A stretch of DNA of 64,000 nt from assembly GCA_946182825.1 (NCBI GenBank), contig CAMGZH010000011.1:1-64000 (forward strand). The letters are read 5' to 3'. A program made the translations under genes and the position numbers. The notes beneath the pieces were generated by a model. The model saw only the letters and a program-made list of their open reading frames with translations. It searched no databases and had not been told where the DNA came from. Positions within the stretch are counted from its first letter, which is position 1. Every line of letters starts with the position of its first letter. The stretch comes from an uncultured Lachnospiraceae bacterium. Its GTDB lineage: Bacteria > Bacillota > Clostridia > Lachnospirales > Lachnospiraceae. Positions 47,628 to 57,130 of this stretch are shown here, in pieces.

Positions 47628-48644
47628 ATGAAGATCTTGGTTACAGGAGGAGCTGGCTTTATTGGAAGCCATACCTGCGTGGAGCTTATGAATGCAGGTC
47701 ATGAGGTTGTTGTAATTGATAATCTCTGCAATTCCAGTGAGAAATCAATGGAGAGGGTAAAGGAGATCACAGGCAAGGATCTTGCTTTTTACAAGGGAGA
47801 TATCTTAGACCGTGACTGCCTGAATACAATTTTTACAGAACATAAGATTGATGCTGTTATTCACTTTGCCGGACTTAAGGCGGTGGGTGAGTCTGTATAT
47901 AAGCCTTGGGAATATTACAATAACAATATTACAGGAACTCTTACATTAACAGATGTTATGAGAGCCCATGATGTGAAGAATCTGATCTTTTCTTCATCCG
48001 CAACGGTTTATGGTGATCCGGCAGAGATCCCGATTACAGAGAACTGTCCGAAGGGAAAGTGTACCAACCCATATGGATGGACCAAGTCTATGCTTGAGCA
48101 GATCCTTACCGATCTCCATACGGCAGACAACAGCTGGAATGTTATTCTTCTTCGTTACTTCAACCCAATCGGAGCACATCCGACAGGTCTGATGGGAGAG
48201 GATCCAAACGGTATTCCGAACAACCTGATGCCATATATCACACAGGTTGCCATCGGTAAGCTTCCGGAACTTGGCATCTTTGGAAATGATTATGATACTC
48301 CGGATGGAACCTGCATCCGTGATTACATTCATGTCTGTGATCTTGCAACAGGACATGTGGCAGCCCTTAAGAAGATCGAGGAGAAGGCCGGCCTTTGCAT
48401 CTACAACTTAGGTACCGGTGTGGGATATTCTGTACTGGATGTTGTTAATAATTTTATGGAAGCAACCGGCGTCAACGTTGCCTACTCCATGAAGCCTCGT
48501 CGTGAGGGCGATGTTCCTCAGTGCTATTCCAGCGCACAGAAGGCAAAAGAGGAGCTTGGCTGGGAAGCAAAGTACGGCATCAAGGAGATGTGCAGGGATT
48601 CCTGGAACTGGCAGACAAAGAATCCGAACGGATATAAGGACTGA
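47628..48644 (+). CDS. galE: UDP-glucose 4-epimerase
   Basis: Interconverts UDP-glucose and UDP-galactose in the Leloir pathway and for surface sugars. The 338-residue short-chain dehydrogenase-type protein begins with the NAD motif VTGGAGFIGSHTC and has the catalytic Tyr149-x3-Lys153 in YGWTK, the SSSATVYGDP serine segment and RYFNPIGAHP. AAAGGAGGATATTTAT precedes the start. galK and galT are not adjacent. Confidence 0.96.
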   Translation: MKILVTGGAGFIGSHTCVELMNAGHEVVVIDNLCNSSEKSMERVKEITGKDLAFYKGDILDRDCLNTIFTEHKIDAVIHFAGLKAVGESVYKPWEYYNNNITGTLTLTDVMRAHDVKNLIFSSSATVYGDPAEIPITENCPKGKCTNPYGWTKSMLEQILTDLHTADNSWNVILLRYFNPIGAHPTGLMGEDPNGIPNNLMPYITQVAIGKLPELGIFGNDYDTPDGTCIRDYIHVCDLATGHVAALKKIEEKAGLCIYNLGTGVGYSVLDVVNNFMEATGVNVAYSMKPRREGDVPQCYSSAQKAKEELGWEAKYGIKEMCRDSWNWQTKNPNGYKD

Positions 48645-48669
48645 TAAATTCACTTGTATCGGGGATTTC

Positions 48670-48698
48670 AAATTTTTTTGAAAAAAATTGAAAAAGTA
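48670..48698 (+). promoter_or_regulatory. A/T-rich UP-element-like tract before the tRNA-Glu promoter
   Basis: Runs of T and A occur directly upstream of the -35, as in stable-RNA promoters. They also form an imperfect A/T inverted repeat (48667-48692), but without a U-tail suited to a terminator. Confidence 0.5.
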
Positions 48699-48699
48699 C

Positions 48700-48727
48700 T
48701 TGCATTTGTTTAAGAAGTGAGTATAAT
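48700..48727 (+). promoter_or_regulatory. Sigma-A promoter for tRNA-Glu
   Basis: TTGCAT and a consensus TATAAT are 16 bases apart. A short hairpin (GCGGTGC/GCGCTGC) lies between the promoter and the mature tRNA 5' end, in the leader that RNase P removes. Confidence 0.8.
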
Positions 48728-48766
48728 AAATATTGTTGCTGCGGTGCGAAGCGCTGCGGCACATAA

Positions 48767-48838
48767 GGTTCCTTGGTCAAGCGGCTAAGACGCCGCCCTC
48801 TCACGGCGGAAACAGGGGTTCGATTCCCCTAGGAACTA
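48767..48838 (+). tRNA. tRNA-Glu (anticodon CTC)
   Basis: A complete cloverleaf can be drawn: acceptor GGTTCCT/AGGAACT (first pair G-U), D stem GTC/GAC with an AAGCGGCTAA loop, anticodon stem CCGCC/GGCGG with loop CTCTCAC (anticodon at 48800-48802), a four-base variable loop, and T stem AGGGG/CCCCT with loop TTCGATT. No CCA is encoded; ACTA follows. Anticodon CTC reads GAG. Confidence 0.93.
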
Positions 48839-48855
48839 CTACATAGCTCTTGAGG

Positions 48856-48887
48856 TTTAAGAGTGGGCCATTTGGCTCACTCTTAAA
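48856..48887 (+). terminator. Strong hairpin between tRNA-Glu and rimP
   Basis: Fourteen base pairs (TTTAAGAGTGGGCC with GGCTCACTCTTAAA, one G-U) close a four-base loop ATTT. The tail TTGTGTTTAGGG is a poor U-tract, so it may be an attenuator or processing site rather than an efficient terminator. I see no separate promoter between it and rimP. Confidence 0.55.
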
Positions 48888-48923
48888 TTGTGTTTAGGGT
48901 ATTTTTGCCTGGATGGAGGAAGT

Positions 48924-49385
48924 ATGGCAGCGAAAGAGTACGAGAAAAAGACAGAGGAATTTATCCTTCCGATTCTGGATCGGATGGGGTTTGAGCTCTG
49001 GGATGTTGAGTACGTAAAAGAGGGGAAAGAACATTATCTTCGAGCTTACATTGACAAGCCGGGTGGAATCACCATCAACGACTGTGTTGCAGTTAGTCGG
49101 GAGATGAATGATATTTTGGATCGCGAAGATTATATTTCTGAGGAGTATATCTTTGAGGTTTCGTCTCCGGGACTTGACCGTCCGCTGAAGAAAGATCGCG
49201 ATTTTGACCGCAGTATCGGTAAGCGGGTTGAGATCCACACCTATCGGGCAATCGATGGGGAGAAGGATTTTAGTGGAGAACTGGTCGGCTATGATGCCGC
49301 TCAGGTCACAATAAAAAATGAAGATTCACAGCAGGTATTTGAGCGCAAGGATATAGCGCAGATTCGTCTGGAAGTTGTTTTGTAA
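48924..49385 (+). CDS. rimP: Ribosome maturation factor RimP
   Basis: Assists assembly of the 30S subunit. The 153-residue protein has the N-terminal domain with LRAYIDKPGGITINDCVAVSRE and EVSSPGLDRPLKKDRDF, then an SH3-like C-terminal domain. I begin at MAAKEYEKK, where ATGGAGGAAGT is the ribosome site; an earlier in-frame ATG lies next to the hairpin and is unlikely. rimP-nusA is a near-universal pair. Confidence 0.94.
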   Translation: MAAKEYEKKTEEFILPILDRMGFELWDVEYVKEGKEHYLRAYIDKPGGITINDCVAVSREMNDILDREDYISEEYIFEVSSPGLDRPLKKDRDFDRSIGKRVEIHTYRAIDGEKDFSGELVGYDAAQVTIKNEDSQQVFERKDIAQIRLEVVL

Positions 49386-49398
49386 GGAGGAACAGCAA

Positions 49399-50544
49399 AT
49401 GGCAAATTCAGAATTATTAAGTGCACTGACCGTTCTTGAGAAAGAAAAGAACATCAGCCGGGATACGATCCTTGCAACAATTGAGGATGCACTTTTGGTT
49501 GCTTGTAAGAATAATTACGGATCCTATGATAATTTTTCTGTTACTATGGATTCTGAGACCTGCGAGTATCATGTGTTCGCAGCAAAGGAAGTTGTGGAAG
49601 AGGTGTTTGATCCGGTGATCGAGATCTCTCTTGAGGAAGCACATGAGATCGACGGTTCTTTTAAGATGGGTGATATCGTCAATGTTGAGATCAAGTCTCA
49701 GAACTTTGGACGTATTGCAACCAGCGCGGCAAAGGGCGTGATCCTTCAGAAGCTGAAGGAAGAGGAGCGTAACCTTATCTACAGTGAGTACGAGGGTAAG
49801 GCGCATACTATTATAACAGGAACCGTTTCCCGTTATATCGGCAAGAATATCAGCGTTAACTTAGGCAAGACCGATGCGATTCTTACAGAGAATGAGCAGA
49901 TCAAGGGTGAACGTTACAATACAAACGATCGTATTAAGGTGTATGTCCTTGAAGTTCGTAACAATCCAAGAGGACCTCGTATCCGTGTTTCCCGTACGCA
50001 TCCGGACCTGGTTCGCTGCCTCTTTGAGGAGGAAGTATCCGAGGTTCGCGAGGGTATCGTAGAGATCAAGGGTATCGCTCGTGAGGCCGGCAATAGAAGT
50101 AAGATTGCTGTATGGTCAAACGATCCGGATGTTGATCCGGTAGGAGCTTGCGTTGGTATGAACGGAAGCCGTGTCAATGCCATTGTTAATGAGCTTGGCA
50201 ACGAGAAGATCGATGTTGTAGAATGGAACGAAAATCCTGCTATGCTCATCGAAAATGCACTTTCTCCGGCGAAGGTCATCGCTGTTGTTGCAGATTCCGA
50301 TGAGAAGACAGCTAAGGTGGTTGTACCGGATTATCAGCTTTCACTTGCTATCGGTCGAGAGGGACAGAATGCTCGTCTTGCAGCACGTCTGACAGGATTC
50401 AAGATCGACATCAAGAGTGAGACACAGGCAAGAGAGGCTGGCGACTTCCTTGATTATGAAGAAGAGTACGATGATGACGAGTACTTTGATGAGGAAGAGT
50501 ACTATGAGGAGACTTCTGCAGAGACAGAGGCTACTGAGGAATAA
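49399..50544 (+). CDS. nusA: Transcription termination/antitermination factor NusA
   Basis: Binds RNA polymerase and nascent RNA, modulating pausing and termination. The 381-residue protein has the N-terminal RNAP-binding domain (about 1-130), an S1 domain (about 135-200) and two KH domains (about 205-345, with DPVGACVGMNGSRV and LAIGREGQNARLAARLTG). It lacks the C-terminal AR repeats, as in other Firmicutes, and ends in a very acidic Asp/Glu/Tyr tail of about 35 residues. TAAGGAGGAACAGCAA precedes the ATG. Confidence 0.97.
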   Translation: MANSELLSALTVLEKEKNISRDTILATIEDALLVACKNNYGSYDNFSVTMDSETCEYHVFAAKEVVEEVFDPVIEISLEEAHEIDGSFKMGDIVNVEIKSQNFGRIATSAAKGVILQKLKEEERNLIYSEYEGKAHTIITGTVSRYIGKNISVNLGKTDAILTENEQIKGERYNTNDRIKVYVLEVRNNPRGPRIRVSRTHPDLVRCLFEEEVSEVREGIVEIKGIAREAGNRSKIAVWSNDPDVDPVGACVGMNGSRVNAIVNELGNEKIDVVEWNENPAMLIENALSPAKVIAVVADSDEKTAKVVVPDYQLSLAIGREGQNARLAARLTGFKIDIKSETQAREAGDFLDYEEEYDDDEYFDEEEYYEETSAETEATEE

Positions 50545-50550
50545 CTGCTA

Positions 50551-50820
50551 ATGACAAAGAAGACAGCACAGCCTGAGAGAAAATGTGTGGGCTGCGGTGA
50601 GATGAAGCCGAAAAAAGAATTGATTCGCATTGTAAGAACAAAAGAAGGACAGTTCCATCTTGATCGTGATGGTCGGATGAACGGCAGGGGCGCATATCTG
50701 TGCCCTGATAGAGCTTGTCTTGCGAAGGCTGAAAAGTCACGTGGACTGGAGAGGTCCTTCCGCGGTAGGATCTCATCTGAAATATACCAGCAATTGAATG
50801 AGGAGATGAATACTTTATGA
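50551..50820 (+). CDS. rnpM: YlxR family RNA-binding protein (RnpM)
   Basis: Small basic protein of 89 residues with the YlxR motif RKCVGCGEMKPKKELIRIVR and GRGAYLC. YlxR was recently described as a modulator of RNase P in B. subtilis (RnpM); earlier it was of unknown function. Being between nusA and ylxQ is the conserved location. Its stop overlaps the start of the next gene. Confidence 0.92.
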   Translation: MTKKTAQPERKCVGCGEMKPKKELIRIVRTKEGQFHLDRDGRMNGRGAYLCPDRACLAKAEKSRGLERSFRGRISSEIYQQLNEEMNTL

Positions 50821-51155
50821 CAGATCCAATCTTTTCTATGCTGGGCCTGGCACAGAAGGCAGGTCGGGTAGCAAGCGGAGAGTTTTCCGTTGAAAAGGCT
50901 GTTAAAGAGAGAAAGGCGCATCTGGTGATCATTGCCGAGGATGCGTCGGATAATACAAAGAAACATTTTACAGATATGTGCACATATCGTAAGATTCCTT
51001 ATAAGATTTATGGAACAAGCGGTGACCTTGGGCCATGTCTTGGCAAGGCGTTTCGTATGACGGTAGCAGTTTGCGATGCTGGATTTGCAAAATCCATCAT
51101 CGATAAGATAGATAGGTTTTGCACAGCGAGGAGGAATTTGAATGGCGAAAATTAG
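50817..51155 (+). CDS. ylxQ: YlxQ, L7Ae-family RNA-binding protein
   Basis: L7Ae/L30e-fold protein of 112 residues expected to bind kink-turn RNA. Visible features are [22 protein letters not shown] and [14 protein letters not shown], typical of bacterial YlxQ/YbxF proteins. Start overlaps the previous stop (ATGA) and its end overlaps the infB start by 14 bases. The biological role in bacteria is not well defined. Confidence 0.9.
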   Translation: MTDPIFSMLGLAQKAGRVASGEFSVEKAVKERKAHLVIIAEDASDNTKKHFTDMCTYRKIPYKIYGTSGDLGPCLGKAFRMTVAVCDAGFAKSIIDKIDRFCTARRNLNGEN

Positions 51156-53871
51156 AGTATATGAACTAGCAAAGCAGCTTGACATTTCATCTAAAGACGT
51201 TGTTACTTTCATGGCTTCCAAGGGAGTTACAGTTACAGCGCAGAATGGTCTTGAGGATGATCAGGCACAGCAGGTACGTAAGGCTTTTGCGTCATCTTCC
51301 TCCCAGAAGGATCAGAGCGTGGTAGAGAAAAATAACGAAGAGAAGAACAAACAGAAGGAACCTGTTTCTGAGGGCGCAGAGAATAAGCAGGCAGCCCCTA
51401 AGAAAAAGAAGAATATCACAGCCGTATTCAACACCCAGTATGCAAAGGGCAGAGGCGGCCGTGACGAGAAGAAGGGCGCAAAGAATCGTAATGACGGTAA
51501 TCGTGGTGGACGTGATAACCGTCATGGACAGAATAACGAGACAAGACGTGGACCGATCAAGCCACGTCCGGAGAGCCAGAGAACCGTTCGCCCGAAGGGA
51601 CTGGATGCTCAGCCTGAGGAGAAGTTTGAGAAGAAGCCACAGGAACAGGCAGCGCCGGTTGTGAATAAGGCTCCTAAAGCAGAGCCTGCCAAGACAGAGG
51701 CAGCAGAAGCACCAAAGAGAGAGAATATCTTTGATCAGCAGAAGGAAAAGCCAAACCGTCCGATCAAGCGTGGAAATATCTTCGATAATATGAAGAACCG
51801 TCCGGGACAGAACGGCAATAGCGGTAATGGTGGACATCATAACGATCACCGTGGACCAAAGCGTGATAATGTATACAACAACGACCGTCGCGGCAATGGC
51901 GGAAGAAATCACGCTTCCGCAGCCGGAGCAGCTCCTTCAAATGATCGTAAGAATGACGGACATTACAATAACAATCAGGATCGCCGTAAGAAGAACAACC
52001 GTGATCGCGATGCTTTAGGAAAGAAGCAGGAGCATTACGTTAACCTTGAAAAGAACGGTGGTAAGAAGAGAACAAAGAATAACAATAACAAGGTTGAGAA
52101 GCGTAATATGGACGAAGTATTGACCATTGTTCTTCCGGATCATCTTACTATTCGTGAGCTGGCAGATAAGATGAAGGTTCAGCCTTCCGATATCGTTAAG
52201 AAGCTCTTTATGTCCGGTAAGATGATTACCGTTAACTCCGATGTGGATTATGATGAGGCAGAGGAGATCGCATTAGAGTTCAACTGCATCTGTGAGCATG
52301 AGGAGAAAGTGGATGTCATCGCGGAGCTTCTCAAGGAAGAAGAGGAGGATCCGAAGGATCTTGTTCCACGTCCGCCAGTCGTATGTGTAATGGGTCACGT
52401 TGATCATGGTAAGACATCCCTTCTGGATCAGATCAGAAATACACATATTACAGACCGTGAGGCAGGTGGAATCACACAGAAGATCGGTGCTTATGTTGTA
52501 TCCATTGGTGGACGTAAGATCACCTTCCTTGATACACCGGGTCATGAGGCCTTCACTGCAATGCGTATGCGTGGTGCAAGCTCCACTGATATTGCGATCC
52601 TTGTTGTAGCGGCAGATGACGGTGTTATGCCTCAGACGGTTGAGGCCATCAACCATGCAAAGGCTGCAGGCATTGAGATCATTGTAGCCATTAACAAGAT
52701 CGATAAGCCGAATGCGAATATCGAGCGTGTTAAGCAGGAACTTTCTGAGTATGAGCTTATTCCTGAGGATTGGGGCGGAAGCACCATCTTCGTGCCGGTA
52801 TCTGCTCATTCTGGTGAGGGTATCGATCAGCTCCTAGAGATGGTTCTCCTTACAGCGGACGTATTAGAGCTGAAGGCAAATCCAAAGCGTAATGCAAGAG
52901 GTCTTTGCGTTGAGGCTGAGCTGGACAAGGGACGAGGCGTTGTTGCAACCATCCTGGTACAGAAGGGTACACTTCACGTGGGTGATCCGGTTGCTGCAGG
53001 TTCTTCCTTCGGTAAGGTTCGTGCTATGATCGATGAGAACGGTAAGCGTGTTAAGAAGGCAGGTCCTTCAACTCCGGTTGAGATCTTGGGTCTTTCCGAG
53101 GTGCCAAATGCCGGTGAGATCTTCCAGTCCTTTGACAGTGAGCGTGAGGCTAGAGACTATGCTTCCACCTTCGTATCGGTCGGCAAGGATAAGCTCATCG
53201 AAGAGAGTCGTCGCGGTATGTCTCTGGATGATCTGTTCAGTCAGATTCAGGCAGGTAATGTCAAGGAGCTTGATATTATCGTTAAGGCAGATGTACAGGG
53301 ATCGGTTGAGGCTGTTAAGACATCTCTTGAGAAGCTTTCCAATGAGGAGGTTGTTGTCAAGGTGATCCACGGTGGCGTAGGTTCCATTACAGAGTCTGAT
53401 GTCAACCTTGCAGCTGCAAGTAATGCCATCATTATCGGATTCAATGTTCGTCCGGATAATGTTGCCAAGGCAACAGCGGAGCATGAGGGTGTTGATGTTC
53501 GTCTTTATAAGGTCATCTACAATGCCATCGAGGATGTTGAGTCTGCAATGAAGGGTATGTTAGAGCCGATCTTCGAGGAGAAGGTGATCGGACATGCAAC
53601 CATTCGTCAGATCTTCAAGGCATCTCAGGTTGGTAACATTGCCGGTTCCATCGTGGATGACGGATACTTTGAGAGAGATTGTTCTGTTCGTATTCGTCGT
53701 GGTGATGATCAGATCTTCGAAGGTAAGCTTGCTTCCCTTAAGAGATTTAAGGATGATGTTAAGCAGGTTAAGGCAGGCTATGAGTGTGGTCTTGTATTTG
53801 AAGGCTTTACTGAGTTTGCTGTGGACGATACCATTGAAGCATATGCAATGGTAGAAGTACCAAGACAGTAA
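51142..53871 (+). CDS. infB: Translation initiation factor IF-2
   Basis: GTPase that places initiator tRNA on the 30S subunit. The 909 residues start with the IF-2 N-terminal module [20 protein letters not shown], followed by a long low-complexity Asn/Arg/Lys/Glu-rich linker (about 50-325), a second IF2_N-type domain (about 330-385) and the GTPase with GHVDHGKT at 418-425, DTPGHEAF and NKID. The C-terminal domains (about 560-905) are complete. The linker is species-variable in this family. AGGAGGAATTTGA precedes the ATG. Confidence 0.97.
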   Translation: MAKIRVYELAKQLDISSKDVVTFMASKGVTVTAQNGLEDDQAQQVRKAFASSSSQKDQSVVEKNNEEKNKQKEPVSEGAENKQAAPKKKKNITAVFNTQYAKGRGGRDEKKGAKNRNDGNRGGRDNRHGQNNETRRGPIKPRPESQRTVRPKGLDAQPEEKFEKKPQEQAAPVVNKAPKAEPAKTEAAEAPKRENIFDQQKEKPNRPIKRGNIFDNMKNRPGQNGNSGNGGHHNDHRGPKRDNVYNNDRRGNGGRNHASAAGAAPSNDRKNDGHYNNNQDRRKKNNRDRDALGKKQEHYVNLEKNGGKKRTKNNNNKVEKRNMDEVLTIVLPDHLTIRELADKMKVQPSDIVKKLFMSGKMITVNSDVDYDEAEEIALEFNCICEHEEKVDVIAELLKEEEEDPKDLVPRPPVVCVMGHVDHGKTSLLDQIRNTHITDREAGGITQKIGAYVVSIGGRKITFLDTPGHEAFTAMRMRGASSTDIAILVVAADDGVMPQTVEAINHAKAAGIEIIVAINKIDKPNANIERVKQELSEYELIPEDWGGSTIFVPVSAHSGEGIDQLLEMVLLTADVLELKANPKRNARGLCVEAELDKGRGVVATILVQKGTLHVGDPVAAGSSFGKVRAMIDENGKRVKKAGPSTPVEILGLSEVPNAGEIFQSFDSEREARDYASTFVSVGKDKLIEESRRGMSLDDLFSQIQAGNVKELDIIVKADVQGSVEAVKTSLEKLSNEEVVVKVIHGGVGSITESDVNLAAASNAIIIGFNVRPDNVAKATAEHEGVDVRLYKVIYNAIEDVESAMKGMLEPIFEEKVIGHATIRQIFKASQVGNIAGSIVDDGYFERDCSVRIRRGDDQIFEGKLASLKRFKDDVKQVKAGYECGLVFEGFTEFAVDDTIEAYAMVEVPRQ

Positions 53872-53889
53872 GAAACATAAAGTAAATAT

Positions 53890-53921
53890 CAGGCTGCCGC
53901 TTTTGTGGCAGCCTGTTTTTG
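53890..53921 (+). terminator. Intrinsic terminator between infB and rbfA
   Basis: CAGGCTGCC and GGCAGCCTG form a nine-pair perfect stem around GCTTTTGT, followed by TTTTTG. This is a classical rho-independent terminator inside a conserved operon, so the downstream genes depend on read-through or a promoter I cannot see. Confidence 0.85.
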
Positions 53922-53942
53922 CCATAATGGCAGGAGAAAAAC

Positions 53943-54332
53943 ATGAGAAAAAACAGCGTAAAAAATGTTCGAATCAATGAAGAGGTTCATCGCGAGCTGG
54001 CTGAGATCCTTCGTAATGATGTGAAGGATCCGCGTATTGCACCTATGGTATCCATCACAGAGGTTGAGGTTGCACCGGATCTGAAGACAGCAAAGGTCTA
54101 TGTGTCTGTTCTGGGAGATGACGAGGCGGCTGCAAGGACAATGGATGGAATCAAAAGCTCGGCCGGATATATCCGTCATTTGTTGGCAGAGAGATTGAAT
54201 CTTCGATATACACCGGTTCTGAATTTCCATTTGGACACTTCCATTGCTTATGCCATCAATATGTCCAAGAAGATCGAAGAGGTAAAGGCTGCAGATGCGG
54301 CAGCCGGTCATAAAGAGGATGAACAGGAATGA
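53943..54332 (+). CDS. rbfA: Ribosome-binding factor A
   Basis: KH-like protein needed for late maturation of the 30S subunit and cold adaptation. The 129-residue protein contains VRINEEVHRELAEILRNDVKDPRIAPMVSITEVEV and the C-terminal RLNLRYTPVLNFHLDTSI, which define the family. Start after GGCAGGAGAAAAAC. Its end overlaps nrnA by four bases. Confidence 0.96.
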   Translation: MRKNSVKNVRINEEVHRELAEILRNDVKDPRIAPMVSITEVEVAPDLKTAKVYVSVLGDDEAAARTMDGIKSSAGYIRHLLAERLNLRYTPVLNFHLDTSIAYAINMSKKIEEVKAADAAAGHKEDEQE

Positions 54333-55294
54333 TAATTGACGATTTATTAAAGGATAAAACCAGTGTTGCCATTGCCGGCCATGTGAGGCCGGATGGGGAC
54401 TGTGTGGGAAGCTGCCTGGGACTGTTTAATTATATCCGCAAGGAATTTCCGCAGATCGAAGTGTATGTCTATTTGGATCCCATTCCGAAGATTTTTGGTT
54501 TCTTAAAGAGTGCCGGCAATATCCGAAGAGTCAATACCTTTGAAGACAGAAGTTTTGACCTTTTTATTTCTTTGGATTGCGGTGATCTTGGAAGACTCGG
54601 AGATGCAGCTCACTATTTTGAGAGGGCAAAGCACACCTTATGCGTCGATCATCACTTAAGCAATGATTCCTTTGCCGAGGTGAACTATGTTTTCCCTGAG
54701 GCAAGCTCTACCTGTGAGCTGGTGGGTCAGATCATTCGCAAAGAGGCCATTGATGAAGATATTGCAGCCTGCCTTTATACCGGTATGGTTACGGATACAG
54801 GGGTGTTCCAGTATTCCTCTACCCATCGTTCCACCATGGAATTTGCCGGATTTTTGATGGATACGGGCATCGACTATTCCTACATCGTCGATCACGTCTT
54901 TTTCGAAAAAAGCATCGAATCCCTTAAGATCATGGGAATCGCAATCGAAAAGGCGAAGCAGTTCCTTGACGGACGTGTGATCGCTAGCTTTGTTACCGGT
55001 GAAGATATGAAACGTGTGGGCGCTCTTCCCCGTCATATGGAAGGTATTGTCAGCACCCTTCGTTCTGTCAGTGGAACACGGGTGGCGTTTTTCCTGTATC
55101 AGAATTTGGACGGTACCTACAAGGGAAGTGCGAGAGCCTTCGGAGATGATGTCAATCTTGCAGAGCTTGCGGCAAAGTATGGTGGTGGCGGGCATGCCAA
55201 GGCAGCCGGATTTACGGTGGAGGGAGATCCACAGACCTTTATTGAGAAGCTTGTGGCAGATGTAGAGGCAATCTATCAGGAGAAGAAGGCATGA
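54329..55294 (+). CDS. nrnA: DHH-family phosphoesterase (NrnA-type oligoribonuclease / pAp phosphatase)
   Basis: Degrades short RNA oligomers and dephosphorylates 3',5'-adenosine bisphosphate. The 321-residue protein has the first metal motif GHVRPDGDCVGS near 18-29, the DHH triad CVDHH (Asp107-His-His), and a C-terminal DHHA1 domain with GGGGHAKAAGF near 287. The exact balance of nanoRNase and pAp activity is inferred from the family. Located as usual between rbfA and truB. Confidence 0.93.
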   Translation: MIIDDLLKDKTSVAIAGHVRPDGDCVGSCLGLFNYIRKEFPQIEVYVYLDPIPKIFGFLKSAGNIRRVNTFEDRSFDLFISLDCGDLGRLGDAAHYFERAKHTLCVDHHLSNDSFAEVNYVFPEASSTCELVGQIIRKEAIDEDIAACLYTGMVTDTGVFQYSSTHRSTMEFAGFLMDTGIDYSYIVDHVFFEKSIESLKIMGIAIEKAKQFLDGRVIASFVTGEDMKRVGALPRHMEGIVSTLRSVSGTRVAFFLYQNLDGTYKGSARAFGDDVNLAELAAKYGGGGHAKAAGFTVEGDPQTFIEKLVADVEAIYQEKKA

Positions 55295-56178
55295 AAGAAC
55301 CAATCGGAATCCTTGTGATGGACAAGGAAGCAGATTTTACATCCTTTGATGTGATCGCAAAGCTTCGTGGAATTTTACATATGCGTAAGATCGGTCACAC
55401 CGGAACCTTGGATCCTCAGGCAACAGGTGTTTTACCTGTATGCGTAGGAAGGGCAACCAAGGTTTGCAATCTTCTTACCGATATGGACAAGACCTATGAA
55501 GCACAGTTGCTTTTGGGAAAGATAACGGATACCCAGGATATCTGGGGGGAGGTTTTGGAAGAGAGAGAAGTTTCTGTTACAAAGGAGGAACTTCTTGCAG
55601 TGATCCAAAAGCACATTGGCTGGCAGGAGCAGATACCTCCTATGTACTCTGCCAAAAAGATCGGCGGGAAGAAGCTGTATGAACTGGCGAGAGAGGGCAA
55701 AGAGGTGGAACGTAAAGCTAGCAGGATCTGCGTTCACTCTATTGAACTCTTATCCTTTGAACCTCCGAAGGCCCGTCTTCGGGTGCATTGCTCCAAGGGA
55801 ACCTATATCCGTACCCTGCTTCATGACATGGGACAGGAACTGGGTTGCGGCGGATGCATGAGCTATCTGCGTCGAACGCAGGTAGGGCCTTTTACACTGG
55901 AGGATGCCCATACCTTATCCTTTGTGCAGCAGCAGGAAGATCCCGGGGCTCTTTTGATCCCGGTGGATCGGCTGTTTCCGGAAGATGTGCACTTTACAGT
56001 AAAAGAATCTGCGATGAAGCAGCTGTTAAACGGTAACATCTTACGTCTGACAGATGGAGACTTTGACGGAACATGTCCGGAAACAGGAAAACAGGTTTTG
56101 GTATATGATTCCGCTGGGGAATTTAAGGCCATTTATGAAAGGAAGCAGGAACACCTTAAGATCAAGGCAATGTTCTGA
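55291..56178 (+). CDS. truB: tRNA pseudouridine-55 synthase
   Basis: Forms pseudouridine 55 in the T loop of tRNAs. The 295 residues show the catalytic segment GHTGTLDPQATGVLPV with Asp41, the IPPMYSAKKIGGKKLYELAR substrate loop near 110-130 and a C-terminal PUA-like domain. Overlaps nrnA at the start (ATGA). Complete. Confidence 0.97.
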   Translation: MKEPIGILVMDKEADFTSFDVIAKLRGILHMRKIGHTGTLDPQATGVLPVCVGRATKVCNLLTDMDKTYEAQLLLGKITDTQDIWGEVLEEREVSVTKEELLAVIQKHIGWQEQIPPMYSAKKIGGKKLYELAREGKEVERKASRICVHSIELLSFEPPKARLRVHCSKGTYIRTLLHDMGQELGCGGCMSYLRRTQVGPFTLEDAHTLSFVQQQEDPGALLIPVDRLFPEDVHFTVKESAMKQLLNGNILRLTDGDFDGTCPETGKQVLVYDSAGEFKAIYERKQEHLKIKAMF

Positions 56179-56188
56179 TGTTATATTT

Positions 56189-57130
56189 ATGAAGATCGTT
56201 CATGGTATCGAAAACTATAAGGCAAGAGGACCTGCCGCTGTAACCATCGGCAAGTTTGACGGAATCCATTCCGGTCATGCGCTTTTAACGGAAAGGATCA
56301 AAGACTGTCCGCAGATGACAAGCGTTATGATCACATTTGAGACCTCGCCGCGAAGTGTTTTGTATGAGCCGGGACTAAAAAAGCTTATAACCGAGCAGGA
56401 GAGAAACGCCTACCTTAAGAAAAAGGGGTTGGATGTACTGCTGGTTCTCCCATTTGATGATGATATGATCCATATGTCGGCAGAGGATTTTATTGCCATG
56501 CTGGTAAAAAAGCTGAAGATGCAATATCTGGCGGTGGGAGATGACTTTACCTTTGGATTTCAGGGGAAAGGAAATGTAACTCTGTTACAGCATCTGTCGG
56601 TTGCATATGGCTTTCGACTGGACGTGGTGGAAAAGCTTTCAAAGGACGGTCTTGTGATCAGTTCCACGGCGATTCGCGGTATGATCGCAAACGGAGAGAT
56701 CCAAAGGGCTAATGAGTTTTTGGGTCACCCGTATTTTATCTATGGACCTGTGATTCACGGGAATCACATCGGAACGCAGATCGGGATTCCTACCATCAAT
56801 CTGGCTCCGCCGGAGGATAAACTTTTGCCGCCTAACGGGGTGTATATCACAAAGGTCGATATTGAGGGACGTATCTATCACGGTATTACGGATGTGGGTT
56901 TTAAGCCTACCATTTCCCTTGCCACCGACAGGGTCGTGGTTGAGACACATCTGTTGGATTATTCCGCAAACCTTTACGAGAAGTTTGCAACGGTGATTTT
57001 TCTGTCCTATGTCAGAGAAGAGAAAAAATTCGACAGTATGGAGGCGCTGACGGCTCAGATCAGAAAAGATACAAAGACAGCGCGGGATTTTTTTAAAGCA
57101 GAGAATGAAAGCCTTGCAACCCAAGGTTAG
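56189..57130 (+). CDS. ribF: Bifunctional riboflavin kinase / FAD synthetase
   Basis: Makes FMN from riboflavin and ATP and then FAD. The 313-residue protein has the N-terminal nucleotidyltransferase signature IGKFDGIHSGHALL near 21-34, the ISSTAIRGMI segment, and a C-terminal riboflavin kinase domain with IGIPTINLAPPEDKLLPPNGVY. The ribosome site is weak; MKIVHGIENY is chosen because other in-frame starts lie inside truB. Lying before rpsO is standard for Firmicutes. Product supplies the flavoproteins seen elsewhere in this window. Confidence 0.96.
   Translation: MKIVHGIENYKARGPAAVTIGKFDGIHSGHALLTERIKDCPQMTSVMITFETSPRSVLYEPGLKKLITEQERNAYLKKKGLDVLLVLPFDDDMIHMSAEDFIAMLVKKLKMQYLAVGDDFTFGFQGKGNVTLLQHLSVAYGFRLDVVEKLSKDGLVISSTAIRGMIANGEIQRANEFLGHPYFIYGPVIHGNHIGTQIGIPTINLAPPEDKLLPPNGVYITKVDIEGRIYHGITDVGFKPTISLATDRVVVETHLLDYSANLYEKFATVIFLSYVREEKKFDSMEALTAQIRKDTKTARDFFKAENESLATQG

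Noticed and set aside
48667-48692. A/T-rich inverted repeat after galE as a terminator
   Set aside because: The stem is nearly all A-T pairs and is not followed by a U-tract. It fits better as an upstream promoter tract for the tRNA.
51430-52110. Repeated Asn/Arg/Gly-coding stretches in infB as a repeat array
   Set aside because: They are degenerate codons of the low-complexity IF-2 linker, not direct DNA repeats or a CRISPR array.
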